Positions 51,451-59,868 of a stretch of 64,000 bases of DNA are shown in pieces. How positions within the stretch are numbered: the first letter of the stretch is position 1; the number at the start of each line of letters is the position of its first letter. Under the pieces are notes generated by a model. The model had not been told where the DNA came from. It was given only the letters and a program-made list of their open reading frames with translations, and searched no databases. The stretch lies in NCBI RefSeq assembly GCF_000262305.1, contig NC_017910.1, positions 1,612,001 through 1,676,000 on the forward strand, given 5' to 3'. The position numbers and the translations under genes were made by a program. Source of the stretch: Shimwellia blattae DSM 4481 = NBRC 105725. Its GTDB lineage: Bacteria > Pseudomonadota > Gammaproteobacteria > Enterobacterales > Enterobacteriaceae.

Positions 51451-51787
51451 GAAACGACCCCGGTTCATTAATGTCCTCAAGCACTAAACTATAAATTAAA
51501 ACAAATAGCTGACGTTAACTAATTTGGATTTATAAATAACTGAAACAGTGTTTTTAGTTTTTATGAAATCCCGTAACCACATTTTTTGCACTGTGCGTTT
51601 CAGAGTTATCTGTAATATTTATTATGATAATCAGTCTGTTATAAAAATCCTCTCTTTTTCTTAATTTTTAAAAAATATTTTTGCTTGAACGATTCACCGT
51701 TTTATCCGCCGCGATAAATATGCCAGGCTAAAAAGGTAGTTTGATGTTGTAACGCCTCATTCCTATATCACAAAAAGGATTGTTTCG
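51451..51787. promoter_or_regulatory. ppsR-ppsA divergent promoter region with Cra-like site
   Basis: About 340 bp, markedly A/T-rich. TTGAACGATTCACC (51685-51698) resembles the Cra (FruR) site, a dyad with arms TGAA/TTCA, about 90 bp before ppsA. Cra activates ppsA in E. coli. AAAAGGATTGTTTCG precedes the ppsA ATG. No ORF is supported. Confidence 0.65.
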
Positions 51788-54166
51788 ATGTCCAATAACG
51801 GTTCGTCACCGCTAGTGCTTTGGTATAACCAACTCGGTATGCATGATGTTGACAGAGTAGGGGGCAAAAATGCGTCCCTCGGTGAGATGATCACCAACCT
51901 GTCCGATTTAGGTGTATCAGTACCAAATGGATTTGCAACCACCGCAGATGCATTTAACCAGTTTCTGGATCAAAGTGGTGTTAACCAGCGTATTTACGCG
52001 TTGCTGGATGAAACGGATATTGACGATGTAGCTGAGCTGGCCCGTGCCGGTGCGCAGATCCGTCAGTGGATTATTGATACGCCATTCCAGCCAGAGCTGG
52101 AGCACGCCATTCGCGATGCGTATCTGCAACTGGCCGACGGTAACCCCCAGGCCTCTTTTGCGGTGCGCTCCTCCGCCACTGCCGAAGATATGCCGGATGC
52201 CTCCTTTGCCGGGCAGCAGGAAACCTTTCTCAACGTGCAGGGCATTGACGCCATTATGGTGGCGGTGAAACATGTGTTCGCCTCCCTGTTTAACGATCGC
52301 GCCATCTCCTACCGTGTCCACCAGGGCTATGACCACCGTGGGGTAGCACTTTCTGCTGGTGTTCAGCTGATGGTGCGCTCTGATCTGGCGGCCTCCGGGG
52401 TGATGTTCACCATCGATACGGAATCCGGCTTTGATCAGGTGGTGTTTATTACCGCTGCCTGGGGTCTGGGCGAAATGGTGGTGCAGGGGGCTGTAAACCC
52501 GGATGAGTTTTACGTGCATAAGCCGACACTCAGCGCCGGTAACCCGGCCATTGTGCGCCGCACTATGGGGTCGAAGAAGATTCGTATGGTCTACGCCGAC
52601 AGCCAGCAGCATGGCAAACAGGTGCGGATCGAAGATGTGCCCGCCGGTCACGGTGATCGCTTCTGTCTGACAGACCAGGAAATTCACGATCTGGCCCGCC
52701 AGGCGATGCAGATAGAGCAGCATTATGGCCGCCCGATGGATATCGAGTGGGCCAAAGATGGCCACACCGGCAAATTGTATATTGTTCAGGCGCGCCCGGA
52801 AACCGTGCGCTCCCGCGGGCAGGTTATGGAGCGTTACACCCTGCATTCCCACGGGCGCATTGTTGCGGAAGGCCGCGCTATCGGCCACCGTATCGGTGCC
52901 GGTGAAGTGAAAGTCATCCACGATATCAGCGAAATGAACCGCATTGAGCCTGGTGATGTGCTGGTGACCGACATGACGGACCCGGACTGGGAGCCCATCA
53001 TGAAAAAAGCGGCGGCCATCGTGACCAACCGTGGCGGGCGCACCTGCCATGCGGCGATTATCGCCCGCGAGCTGGGGATCCCGGCGGTGGTGGGCTGTGG
53101 TGATGCCACCGAGCGCCTGCACGACGGTGACAAGGTCACCGTTTCCTGTGCCGAAGGGGATACCGGGTACGTCTACGGCGATCTGCTGGACTTCAGCGTT
53201 CAGAGCTCCAGCGTGGACACCATGCCCGCGCTGCCGCTGAAAATTATGATGAACGTGGGTAACCCGGACCGGGCGTTTGACTTTGCCTGCCTGCCGAACG
53301 AAGGGGTTGGCCTGGCGCGGCTGGAGTTTATCATCAACCGGATGATCGGTGTGCACCCGCGGGCGCTGCTGGAGTTTGACGACCAGGAGCCTGCGCTGCA
53401 AAACCAGATCCGCGAAATGATGAAAGGCTACGACAGCCCGCGTGAATACTATGTGGGCCGCCTGACAGAAGGCATCGCCACCCTTGGCGCGGCGTTCTGG
53501 CCGAAGCGGGTGATTGTGCGCCTGTCGGATTTCAAATCAAACGAGTACGCCAACCTGGTCGGCGGCGATCGCTACGAGCCGCACGAAGAGAACCCGATGC
53601 TCGGCTTCCGTGGGGCGGGCCGCTACGTTTCTGACAGCTTCCGCGACTGCTTCGCCCTGGAGTGTGAAGCGGTGAAACGGGTGCGTAACGAGATGGGGCT
53701 GACCAACGTTGAAATCATGATCCCGTTTGTGCGTACCGTTGAGCAGGCGAAAGCGGTGGTGGATGAGCTGGCGCGTCAGGGGCTTAAGCGCGGTGAAAAC
53801 GGCCTGAAAGTCATTATGATGTGTGAGATCCCGTCCAATGCGCTGCTGGCGGAGCAGTTCCTCGACTATTTCGACGGCTTCTCCATTGGCTCTAACGATA
53901 TGACCCAGCTGACACTGGGGCTGGATCGCGACTCTGGCGTGGTGTCTGAGCTGTTTGATGAGCGCAACGACGCGGTGAAAGCGCTGCTGTCGATGGCTAT
54001 CCGGGCGGCGAAAAAGCAGGGCAAATATGTGGGGATTTGCGGTCAGGGTCCTTCTGATCACGAAGACTTCGCGGCCTGGCTGATGGAGCAGGGCATTGAC
54101 AGCCTCTCTCTGAACCCGGACACGGTGGTACAAACCTGGCTGGGGCTGGCGGAGCTGAATAAGTAA
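51788..54166 (+). CDS. ppsA: Phosphoenolpyruvate synthase
   Basis: 792 aa. N-terminal ATP-grasp domain (about 20-345; VGGKNASLGEMI), central phospho-histidine domain with catalytic His near 421 in GGRTCHAAIIARELG, and C-terminal PEP/pyruvate TIM barrel (GNPDRAFDFACLPNEGVGLA; active-site Cys in VGICGQGPSD). Converts pyruvate and ATP to PEP, AMP and Pi in gluconeogenesis. The threonine that PpsR phosphorylates lies beside the histidine. Followed by a strong terminator. Confidence 0.98.
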   Translation: MSNNGSSPLVLWYNQLGMHDVDRVGGKNASLGEMITNLSDLGVSVPNGFATTADAFNQFLDQSGVNQRIYALLDETDIDDVAELARAGAQIRQWIIDTPFQPELEHAIRDAYLQLADGNPQASFAVRSSATAEDMPDASFAGQQETFLNVQGIDAIMVAVKHVFASLFNDRAISYRVHQGYDHRGVALSAGVQLMVRSDLAASGVMFTIDTESGFDQVVFITAAWGLGEMVVQGAVNPDEFYVHKPTLSAGNPAIVRRTMGSKKIRMVYADSQQHGKQVRIEDVPAGHGDRFCLTDQEIHDLARQAMQIEQHYGRPMDIEWAKDGHTGKLYIVQARPETVRSRGQVMERYTLHSHGRIVAEGRAIGHRIGAGEVKVIHDISEMNRIEPGDVLVTDMTDPDWEPIMKKAAAIVTNRGGRTCHAAIIARELGIPAVVGCGDATERLHDGDKVTVSCAEGDTGYVYGDLLDFSVQSSSVDTMPALPLKIMMNVGNPDRAFDFACLPNEGVGLARLEFIINRMIGVHPRALLEFDDQEPALQNQIREMMKGYDSPREYYVGRLTEGIATLGAAFWPKRVIVRLSDFKSNEYANLVGGDRYEPHEENPMLGFRGAGRYVSDSFRDCFALECEAVKRVRNEMGLTNVEIMIPFVRTVEQAKAVVDELARQGLKRGENGLKVIMMCEIPSNALLAEQFLDYFDGFSIGSNDMTQLTLGLDRDSGVVSELFDERNDAVKALLSMAIRAAKKQGKYVGICGQGPSDHEDFAAWLMEQGIDSLSLNPDTVVQTWLGLAELNK

Positions 54167-54187
54167 CCCCAGCGTCTTTGCCATAAC

Positions 54188-54222
54188 AACGCCCGGTCTC
54201 TGATGAGCCGGGCGTTTTTTTA
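54188..54222 (+). terminator. Terminator after ppsA
   Basis: AACGCCCGG...CCGGGCGTT stem with an 11-nt loop, followed by seven T residues. Confidence 0.88.
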
Positions 54223-54423
54223 TTGTGGTTTGCCAGGCATAAAAAAAAGGTTCATCGCATTTAAGCGTGGCGGCTGAAGCCTTTTCCCAAAGGGTGGTTT
54301 TGGCGAATAGCGATTCGCAGGCGCTTCAGACATTGTGCCGGGATCTGGTCTATGTACGTTTAGTGAAAAGGTTCCGCTCCCCGACCTCCGGTATTTCTTT
54401 GTGGCAACCGAACCTGGTCGCGT

Positions 54424-54453
54424 CCTAAAGGGGAATACCGATTCCCCTTTAGG
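54424..54453 (+). repeat. Hairpin 1 of the left arm of the foldback element
   Basis: CCTAAAGGGGAAT and ATTCCCCTTTAGG form a 13-bp perfect stem with loop ACCG. It occupies the position matching 54881-54908 in the right arm, which has a different stem sequence. Confidence 0.85.
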
Positions 54454-54555
54454 GATACCCCCGGCCCGCGGGGAAACTGTCGCTGCGCGATATGCTCTGC
54501 TGCGCCTCAATCCTGCGGTCCGGTCGGGATTCGACATCCTGTCTCAGCCCTCCCT

Positions 54556-54578
54556 GTGGCGGCCATCCGGGCCGCCAC
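54556..54578 (+). repeat. Hairpin 2 of the left arm of the foldback element
   Basis: GTGGCGGCC/GGCCGCCAC, a 9-bp stem with loop ATCCG. The matching right-arm hairpin is at 54758-54772 and shares the apical GCCATCC but not the lower stem. Confidence 0.8.
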
Positions 54579-54757
54579 CCCTGGTCTTTTCAGCTTCGCG
54601 CCGCCAGTTTCTTTTACGCGGGACTGGAAAACCCCTGCGGTAAAACAACACAGTTTCAGCGGCTGAAATGCCGCTGAATGTCAGTTAATGGCCGCGAGGG
54701 TGTTAAACCCCCGCATAAAGGCAATCGGCGGAAACGCAGGTGCGGCTCAAGGACTGG

Positions 54758-54772
54758 CTGCCAGGATGGCAG
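54758..54772 (-). repeat. Hairpin 2 of the right arm of the foldback element
   Basis: On the minus strand CTGCCA-TCC-TGGCAG, a 6-bp stem with a 3-nt loop, aligned with the left-arm hairpin at 54556-54578. Confidence 0.75.
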
Positions 54773-54880
54773 ACAGAAGGAAGGTTGAGGCATGGATGCC
54801 GAATCCTGACTGGTCCGCCAGAGCAAGCCGGAGTTGCAGCGAACCGCGCAGCGGCGATTGACCGCGGGCCGGCGAGGTCT

Positions 54881-54908
54881 CCAGGAGGGGGCCGGCCCCC
54901 CCTCCTGG
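54881..54908 (-). repeat. Hairpin 1 of the right arm of the foldback element
   Basis: CCAGGAGGGGG and CCCCCTCCTGG form an 11-bp perfect stem around the self-complementary loop CCGGCC. Aligned with the left-arm hairpin at 54424-54453, which has a different but equally complementary stem. Confidence 0.85.
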
Positions 54909-55064
54909 AACGCGACCAGGTTCCGCACACAACATATGAGTGCCCATCGTCGGGGAGCGGAACCCGTTCACCGGGCGTTCATATGTCCGAATCTGAAGCG
55001 GGCGAGAATCGCTATTCTCACAAATCACCGTTTGGGCAATATCACGCTAACCCGCGATGAACCA

Positions 55065-55171
55065 AAAAAAAGCCCATCGTGGGAGATGGGCAAAGACTAC
55101 ACACAGCAATTTGGTTATCTACTCAGGGGATGTATCTGTACTTATAAATCAATATGTTGATTCATGAAGGT
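55065..55171 (-). ncRNA. rprA: Small RNA RprA
   Basis: About 107 nt. The minus-strand sequence contains AATCAACATATTGATTTATAA at its 5' part, CCCCTGAGTAG in the middle and the 3' terminator GCCCATCTCCCACGATGGGC plus a U-tract, matching E. coli RprA closely. RprA is an Hfq-dependent activator of rpoS translation with other targets. It lies downstream of ydiK as in E. coli. Its terminator U-tract abuts the foldback element at 55063. The 5' end is estimated by alignment. Confidence 0.95.
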
Positions 55172-55177
55172 CTGTTT

Positions 55178-55218
55178 ATACTAGATACTGGCCGGAAAAT
55201 CGTCGATCGGATTCATCC
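55178..55218 (-). promoter_or_regulatory. rprA promoter with RcsB-type box
   Basis: On the minus strand, the -10 candidate TAGTAT is at 55178-55183, about 7 nt before the predicted RNA 5' end. GGATGAATCCGATCGACG (55201-55218) is a near match to the RcsB box of E. coli rprA and overlaps the -35 region. This implies activation by the Rcs envelope-stress phosphorelay. Confidence 0.75.
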
Positions 55219-55314
55219 CAATCGTTACGCAAAAGTAAATACTAATGGGGAAATGTAGAAAGTTATTCCGAAGCGTTGCCCGGGCGATAGCCTGCTGGCT
55301 ACCGCCCGGCGTTA

Positions 55315-56439
55315 TCAGTGAGGGGTCTCTTCTGATTTGGGCGTGTGCCCTTCCAGAATCTCTACCAGCTCTTCCGGGTCTTCATCCGGCAGGGCGGCCT
55401 CATTCACCCACACCACATACAACCGGTAAGACACCGCCAGCACCACCGGGCCGATAAACAACCCGATCATCCCGAAGGCGATTAACCCGCCAATAACCCC
55501 GGAAAGCACCAGAATCAGCGGCAAATCGGCCCCCATACGAATCAGCACCGGGCGGATAACGCTATCCATCATGCCGACAATGGCGCTCCAGATAAGCAGC
55601 ACCGTGCCCCAGGTGGTATCCCCCGTCCAGTAAAGCCAGATAATCGCCGGAACCAGCACCAGCAACGGGCCAATTTGCACCAGGCAGCAGAGAATCATCA
55701 CCACCGTCAGTAACGTTGCGTAGGGGATACCGCAAATCGCCAGGCCAATCCCCCCGAGGATCCCCTGCACCAGTGCGGTCACCACAACCCCTAAAGCCAC
55801 CGCGCGGATAGCCTGCCCGGCCAGCACCACGGCCGCATCGCCACGCTGGGCAGCCAGGCGATAGGCGAAGTGGCGAAAGCCCATGCCGACATTTTCACCG
55901 CGCCAGTAAAGCAGGGCGCTGAAGGCCAGCATCAGAAAACAGTGCATCACAAAACTGCCCACGTGGGCTATCTGGCCCACAAACCAGTTCGTGGTGGTGC
56001 CAATATAGGGCTGCACTTTGGCAACCAGCGCCCGCCCGCCGCTTTGCAGCAGGCTGTGCCAGCTTTGCCAGAGCTTATCGCCCACCAGAGGGATATTACG
56101 CAGCCAGTTAAATTCCGGCAGGCTCATATGGCCGGAGGTGGCCCAGTTGACCACCGGGCCGCTGTTATCCACGATACTGCTGACCAGCAGCGCAATGGGG
56201 ATCACAAACAGCAGCGTGAGCAGGAGTGTCATCACCAGTACCGCCAGGGAGCGCCGCCCCCACAGCAGCTGCTGCAGGCGCAGCAGCAGCGGCCAGGTGG
56301 CAATCACCACGGTGCCTGCCCAGGCAAAACCGAGGATAAACGGCTGCACCACCCACAAACAGGCGATAATCATAATGGAAAGAAACAGCACCGAGAGCAG
56401 GACCCGTGGAATATCCACGCGTGGGTTCAGGATGGGCAT
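55315..56439 (-). CDS. ydiK: AI-2E-family transporter YdiK
   Basis: 374 aa with about 7-8 hydrophobic helices. AI-2E/UPF0118 features: QPFILGFAWAGTVVIATWPL near the N-terminus, a central ~100-residue soluble-like loop (about 90-160), and ADLPLILVLSGVIGGLIAFG plus GLFIGPVVLAVSYRLY at the C-terminus. The tail is acidic. Physiological substrate unknown. Position upstream of rprA matches E. coli. Confidence 0.93.
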   Translation of the reverse strand: MPILNPRVDIPRVLLSVLFLSIMIIACLWVVQPFILGFAWAGTVVIATWPLLLRLQQLLWGRRSLAVLVMTLLLTLLFVIPIALLVSSIVDNSGPVVNWATSGHMSLPEFNWLRNIPLVGDKLWQSWHSLLQSGGRALVAKVQPYIGTTTNWFVGQIAHVGSFVMHCFLMLAFSALLYWRGENVGMGFRHFAYRLAAQRGDAAVVLAGQAIRAVALGVVVTALVQGILGGIGLAICGIPYATLLTVVMILCCLVQIGPLLVLVPAIIWLYWTGDTTWGTVLLIWSAIVGMMDSVIRPVLIRMGADLPLILVLSGVIGGLIAFGMIGLFIGPVVLAVSYRLYVVWVNEAALPDEDPEELVEILEGHTPKSEETPH

Positions 56440-56689
56440 AACTCTGATTTACCTTATTACTTGCCACCGGGGTGGCAGGGGTATCGTAAACGATACGCGA
56501 TTCAACATGTTGAAGATTTTAGCGCGTTTTTGGTCTCTGTGCGTAGGCCGGGCGGGCGGATAAACCGGATCCCGGGGTTTTAGCGGGGCAATCGCCCGGA
56601 TGTCAGCCAAACCCATAGTCTGTACCGGCATTGTGTTTTACACTGCACGCTGTAAAACAGTGAGTAGCTCAACGATTAAGCAGGCGGTT

Positions 56690-57172
56690 ATGGTGATGAA
56701 AGGCACAATCACAACGTGGTTTAAAGATAAAGGTTTTGGATTTATCAACGATGAGAACGGCGATAACCGCTATTTTCATGTGATTAAAGTCGCTAATCCG
56801 GAACTTATCAGGAAAGATGCGGCGGTGACATTCGAACCCACCACCAACAATAAAGGGCTGTCTGCCTATGCGGTGAAGGTTATACCGGAAAGCAAATATC
56901 TCTATATCGCGGGTGAGCGCGTTAAGCTCACGTCGATTAAGTCTTACCTGGTGTACAGCGAAGAGGTGCCCGCAGACACCCGGATCGACAAAGAAAACGC
57001 GGTGCTGTCCGTCGGGCTGCTGATGAACAGTATCCGGCCCAAATCCACCGGGCAGCCCGGCGCAATGCGCACCCTGAAGAAACTGGCTATCACCACCTTC
57101 CAGGGCACGACGCTTATCTTCTCCGAAGATGAGATAGACATAGACGCCACGGTAAAACTACTCAAAGTCTGA
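56690..57172 (+). CDS. Cold-shock-domain protein with a C-terminal extension
   Basis: 160 aa from ATG 56690 (or 158 aa from ATG 56696). Residues ~3-66 are a cold-shock OB fold with RNP1 KGFGFIND and an altered RNP2 RYFHVI. About 90 further residues follow (YIAGERVKLTSIKSYLVYSE; TTFQGTTLIFSEDEIDIDAT), predicted mostly beta, that I cannot assign to a named family. Upstream in-frame codons to 56600 are poorly conserved in character and probably non-coding. Likely binds single-stranded nucleic acid. E. coli K-12 has no gene here. Confidence 0.82.
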   Translation: MVMKGTITTWFKDKGFGFINDENGDNRYFHVIKVANPELIRKDAAVTFEPTTNNKGLSAYAVKVIPESKYLYIAGERVKLTSIKSYLVYSEEVPADTRIDKENAVLSVGLLMNSIRPKSTGQPGAMRTLKKLAITTFQGTTLIFSEDEIDIDATVKLLKV

Positions 57173-57251
57173 CGGTCTGGCCGCAGGCCAGAGACAGCAG
57201 AGTAATCACAGGTATAATCCCGCATATAATTCAGCGAATTCAGAAGCGAAG

Positions 57252-57785
57252 ATGACAAAACTTACCTTACAGGAACAGATGTTAAAAGCCGGACTCGTCT
57301 CCAGCAAAAAAATGGCTAAAGTTCAGCGCACGGCGAAAAAGTCGCGGGTGCAGGCGCGCGAAGCACGGGAAAGCGTCGAGGAAAATAAAAAAGCCCAGCT
57401 TGAGCGGGACAAGCAGCTCAACGAGCAGCAAAAACAGGCGGCGCTGGCGAAAGCGTATAAAGCGCAGGTTAAGCAGCTTATTGAGATGAACCGCATCCGG
57501 ATAGCAAAAGGCGATATTGAATTTAACTTTACCGATAATAACCTGATTAAAAAAGTGATTGTCGATAAAACCACCCAGGCGCAACTGGTCAGCGGCCGCC
57601 TGGCTATTGCCCGTCTGGGGGCGGCGGATGCGTATGAATACGCCATTATCCCCGCAAGCGTTGCCGATAAAATTGCCCAGCGGGATGCCGAAAGCATCGT
57701 ACTGCACAGCGCCCTGAGCCAGGAAGAGCAGGACGAGGACGATCCGTACGCAGACTTCAAAGTGCCTGACGATCTGATGTGGTAA
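57252..57785 (+). CDS. DUF2058 (YaiL-type) nucleoprotein/polynucleotide-associated protein
   Basis: 177 aa. N-terminal basic helix (LTLQEQMLKAGLVSSKKMAK), a long charged coiled coil (about 25-85), a small folded part (KGDIEFNFTDNNLIKKVIVD; YAIIPASVADKIAQRD) and an acidic tail. This is the YaiL pattern; E. coli yaiL lies elsewhere in the genome. Function unknown, nucleic-acid association suspected. It follows the cold-shock-domain gene by 79 bp on the same strand and is convergent with trpA. Confidence 0.88.
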   Translation: MTKLTLQEQMLKAGLVSSKKMAKVQRTAKKSRVQAREARESVEENKKAQLERDKQLNEQQKQAALAKAYKAQVKQLIEMNRIRIAKGDIEFNFTDNNLIKKVIVDKTTQAQLVSGRLAIARLGAADAYEYAIIPASVADKIAQRDAESIVLHSALSQEEQDEDDPYADFKVPDDLMW

Positions 57786-57805
57786 GCCGTTCTGGTGCGT
57801 GACAG

Positions 57806-57842
57806 GTAAAAATACAGCGGCCCCGGGCCGCTGTATTGTTTT
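57806..57842. terminator. Bidirectional terminator between the DUF2058 gene and the trp operon
   Basis: AATACAGCGGCC/GGCCGCTGTATT stem of about 12 bp with a very short loop, followed on the minus strand by TTTTTACC and on the plus strand by GTTTTC. It is the trp operon end terminator. Confidence 0.88.
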
Positions 57843-57849
57843 CAGAGGG

Positions 57850-58662
57850 TTATTGTGCGTTTACGGTCGCCGCTTTCATTTTATGGGCGAAGGCCGTCAG
57901 CTCGCACAGCATCACATCCGGCTGCTCAAGGTGTTTTTCGATAATCTTCACCACTGCCGAGCCGGAAATGGCCCCGGCAGCCCCGGCGGCGATAGCGTCA
58001 CGCACCTGGTCGGGCTCCGAGATGCCAAAGCCCTGGAGCGGCGGGGCGGCGTGGCAGGCGGCCAGCTTTTCCACCAGATGGTGCAGCGGCAGGCTGGCGC
58101 GGTTCTCGCTACCGGTGACCCCGGCACGGGAGAGTAGATAGGTATATCCCCGGCCATAGTCGGCAATCTGGCGCAGCAGTTCGTCATCCGCGTTGGGCGG
58201 GCAGATAAAAATAGGCGCCACGTTATGGTGCATGGCGGCCTGGCGGAACGGGGCAGACTCTTCCACCGGCACGTCGGCAATCAGCACCGAATCCACCCCG
58301 GCCCGGGCGCACTGGGCGTAAAACTCATCGATCCCCCGGTTAAACACCAGGTTGGCATACATCAGCAGGCCGATGGGCAGTGTCGGGTATTTGGCGCGGA
58401 TGGTCGCCAGCATCTCGAAACAGCGGGTCGGCGTGATGCCGCTGGCAAACGCACGCAGGGTGGCGTTCTGAATGGTCGGGCCATCTGCCAGCGGATCAGA
58501 AAACGGGATCCCCAGCTCCAGGGCATCCGCTCCGCCTGCCACCAGCGCATCAATAATCGCCAGTGACTGCTCAGCACAAGGGTCGCCAAGGGTGACGAAG
58601 GGAACAAATGCGCCTTCGCCACGGCTTTTCAGGCGCGCAAATAAGTTTTCATAACGTTCCAT
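57850..58662 (-). CDS. trpA: Tryptophan synthase alpha chain
   Basis: 270 aa TIM barrel cleaving indole-3-glycerol phosphate to indole. Catalytic E49 and D60 are in ADALELGIPFSDPLAD; loop 6 reads YTYLLSRAGVTGSENRA. Start ATG shares one base with the trpB stop (TGATG), implying coupled translation. Last gene of the operon. Confidence 0.98.
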   Translation of the reverse strand: MERYENLFARLKSRGEGAFVPFVTLGDPCAEQSLAIIDALVAGGADALELGIPFSDPLADGPTIQNATLRAFASGITPTRCFEMLATIRAKYPTLPIGLLMYANLVFNRGIDEFYAQCARAGVDSVLIADVPVEESAPFRQAAMHHNVAPIFICPPNADDELLRQIADYGRGYTYLLSRAGVTGSENRASLPLHHLVEKLAACHAAPPLQGFGISEPDQVRDAIAAGAAGAISGSAVVKIIEKHLEQPDVMLCELTAFAHKMKAATVNAQ

Positions 58663-59855
58663 CAGATTTCTCCCCGGGCTTGCAGAATGTCATACACAGT
58701 AAAAATGTCTTTATCACCACGGCCAGAGAGGTTGACCACCAGCAGCTGCTCTTTTTCCGGGTCCTGTTTCATCATTTTCAGGGCATAGGCCAGGGCGTGG
58801 GAGGACTCCAGCGCAGGCAGGATCCCTTCATGGCGGCACAGGGTCTGGAACGCGTCCAGGGCTTCGTTATCGGTGATGGAGACATAATCGGCCCGGCCGG
58901 TGCTGTTAAGGTAGGCGTGCTGCGGCCCTACAGACGGGAAGTCAAGACCGGCAGAAATAGAGTAAGACTCTTCAATCTGGCCTTCATCGGTCTGCATCAT
59001 CGGGGATTTCATACCGAAGTAGATCCCCACGCGGCCGTGCTTGAGCGGTGCGCCGTGCTCCCCGGTTTCGATCCCGTGGCCCGCCGGCTCCACGCCTATC
59101 AGCTTCACGCCCGGGTTGTCGATAAAGTCCGCAAACATGCCGATGGCGTTAGAGCCACCGCCCACGGCGGCGATCACCGCATCCGGCAGGCGGCCTTCTT
59201 TTTCCTGCAGCTGGGCTTTGGTCTCTTCACCAATCATGCGCTGGAACTCGCGCACAATGGTCGGGAACGGGTGCGGGCCCGCCGCCGTGCCCAGCATATA
59301 GTGGGCTTTTTCATAGCTGCCGGACCAGTCGCGCAGCGCCTCGTTACAGGCGTCTTTCAGGGTGGCAGAGCCGCTGTGAACCGGGATAACCTCCGCCCCC
59401 ATCAGGCGCATACGGAACACGTTAGGTGACTGGCGCTCCACATCTTTGGCCCCCATATAGATGCGGCACTTCAGCCCCAGCAGGGCACAGGCAATGGCCG
59501 AGGCCACCCCGTGCTGACCGGCACCGGTCTCGGCGATAATTTCGGTTTTGCCCATCCGTTTTGCCAGCAGCGCCTGGCCGAGCACCTGGTTTGTTTTATG
59601 GGCGCCGCCGTGCAGTAAATCTTCGCGCTTTAAGTAGAGGGTGGTGCGGGTTCCGGCGGTGATATTGCGGCATTTGGTCAGTGCCGTGGGGCGGCCCGCG
59701 TAGTTTTTCAGCAGATCGTGAAATTCCTGCTGAAATGCCGGGTCGCTCTGGGCGCTGACAAACGCCTCTTCCAGCTGGCGCAGGGCCGGCATCAGTAACT
59801 GGGGAACATACATCCCGCCAAATTCACCAAAATAGGGGTTAAGTAACGTTGTCAT
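58662..59855 (-). CDS. trpB: Tryptophan synthase beta chain
   Basis: 397 aa fold-type II PLP enzyme. PLP Lys87 in LLHGGAHKTNQVLGQ, phosphate-binding glycine loop GGGSNAIG, and E109-region AETGAGQHG. Start is the ATG at 59855 (MTTLLNPYFGEFGGMYVPQL); in-frame codons upstream run into trpC. Condenses indole with serine, channelled from TrpA. Confidence 0.98.
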   Translation of the reverse strand: MTTLLNPYFGEFGGMYVPQLLMPALRQLEEAFVSAQSDPAFQQEFHDLLKNYAGRPTALTKCRNITAGTRTTLYLKREDLLHGGAHKTNQVLGQALLAKRMGKTEIIAETGAGQHGVASAIACALLGLKCRIYMGAKDVERQSPNVFRMRLMGAEVIPVHSGSATLKDACNEALRDWSGSYEKAHYMLGTAAGPHPFPTIVREFQRMIGEETKAQLQEKEGRLPDAVIAAVGGGSNAIGMFADFIDNPGVKLIGVEPAGHGIETGEHGAPLKHGRVGIYFGMKSPMMQTDEGQIEESYSISAGLDFPSVGPQHAYLNSTGRADYVSITDNEALDAFQTLCRHEGILPALESSHALAYALKMMKQDPEKEQLLVVNLSGRGDKDIFTVYDILQARGEI

Positions 59856-59868
59856 GCGCATAGCTTCC

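Larger units (their letters stand above)
54249..55063. mobile_element. 815-bp foldback (near-palindromic) element, unknown family
   Basis: The ends are perfect 10-bp inverted repeats (GGTTCATCGC at 54249-54258; GCGATGAACC at 55054-55063), flanked on both sides by AAAAAAAA (54241-54248 and 55064-55071), as an 8-bp target duplication would be. Homology between the arms continues inward to a central dyad TTTCAGCGGCTGAAA (54654-54668). Shared blocks include GAATAGCGATTC, GCTTCAGA, GTTCCGCTCCCCGAC, GAACCTGGTCGCG and CCGCC...GCGGG. So it is two diverged ~400-bp copies in inverted orientation. No transposase is encoded. Short ORFs are not convincing. The right A-run is also the U-tract of the RprA terminator. 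Family unknown; GG-starting ends with an 8-bp A/T-rich duplication recall ISL3-type elements, but that is only suggestive. Confidence 0.75.

Noticed and set aside
51917..53401. 494-codon open frame on the minus strand
   Set aside because: Antisense to ppsA; His/Gln/Arg-rich composition without motifs.
54740..55060. Open frames of about 100 codons inside the foldback element
   Set aside because: The two arms match in changing frames with stops in one copy, so an intact protein is not supported; reported only as a low-interest observation.
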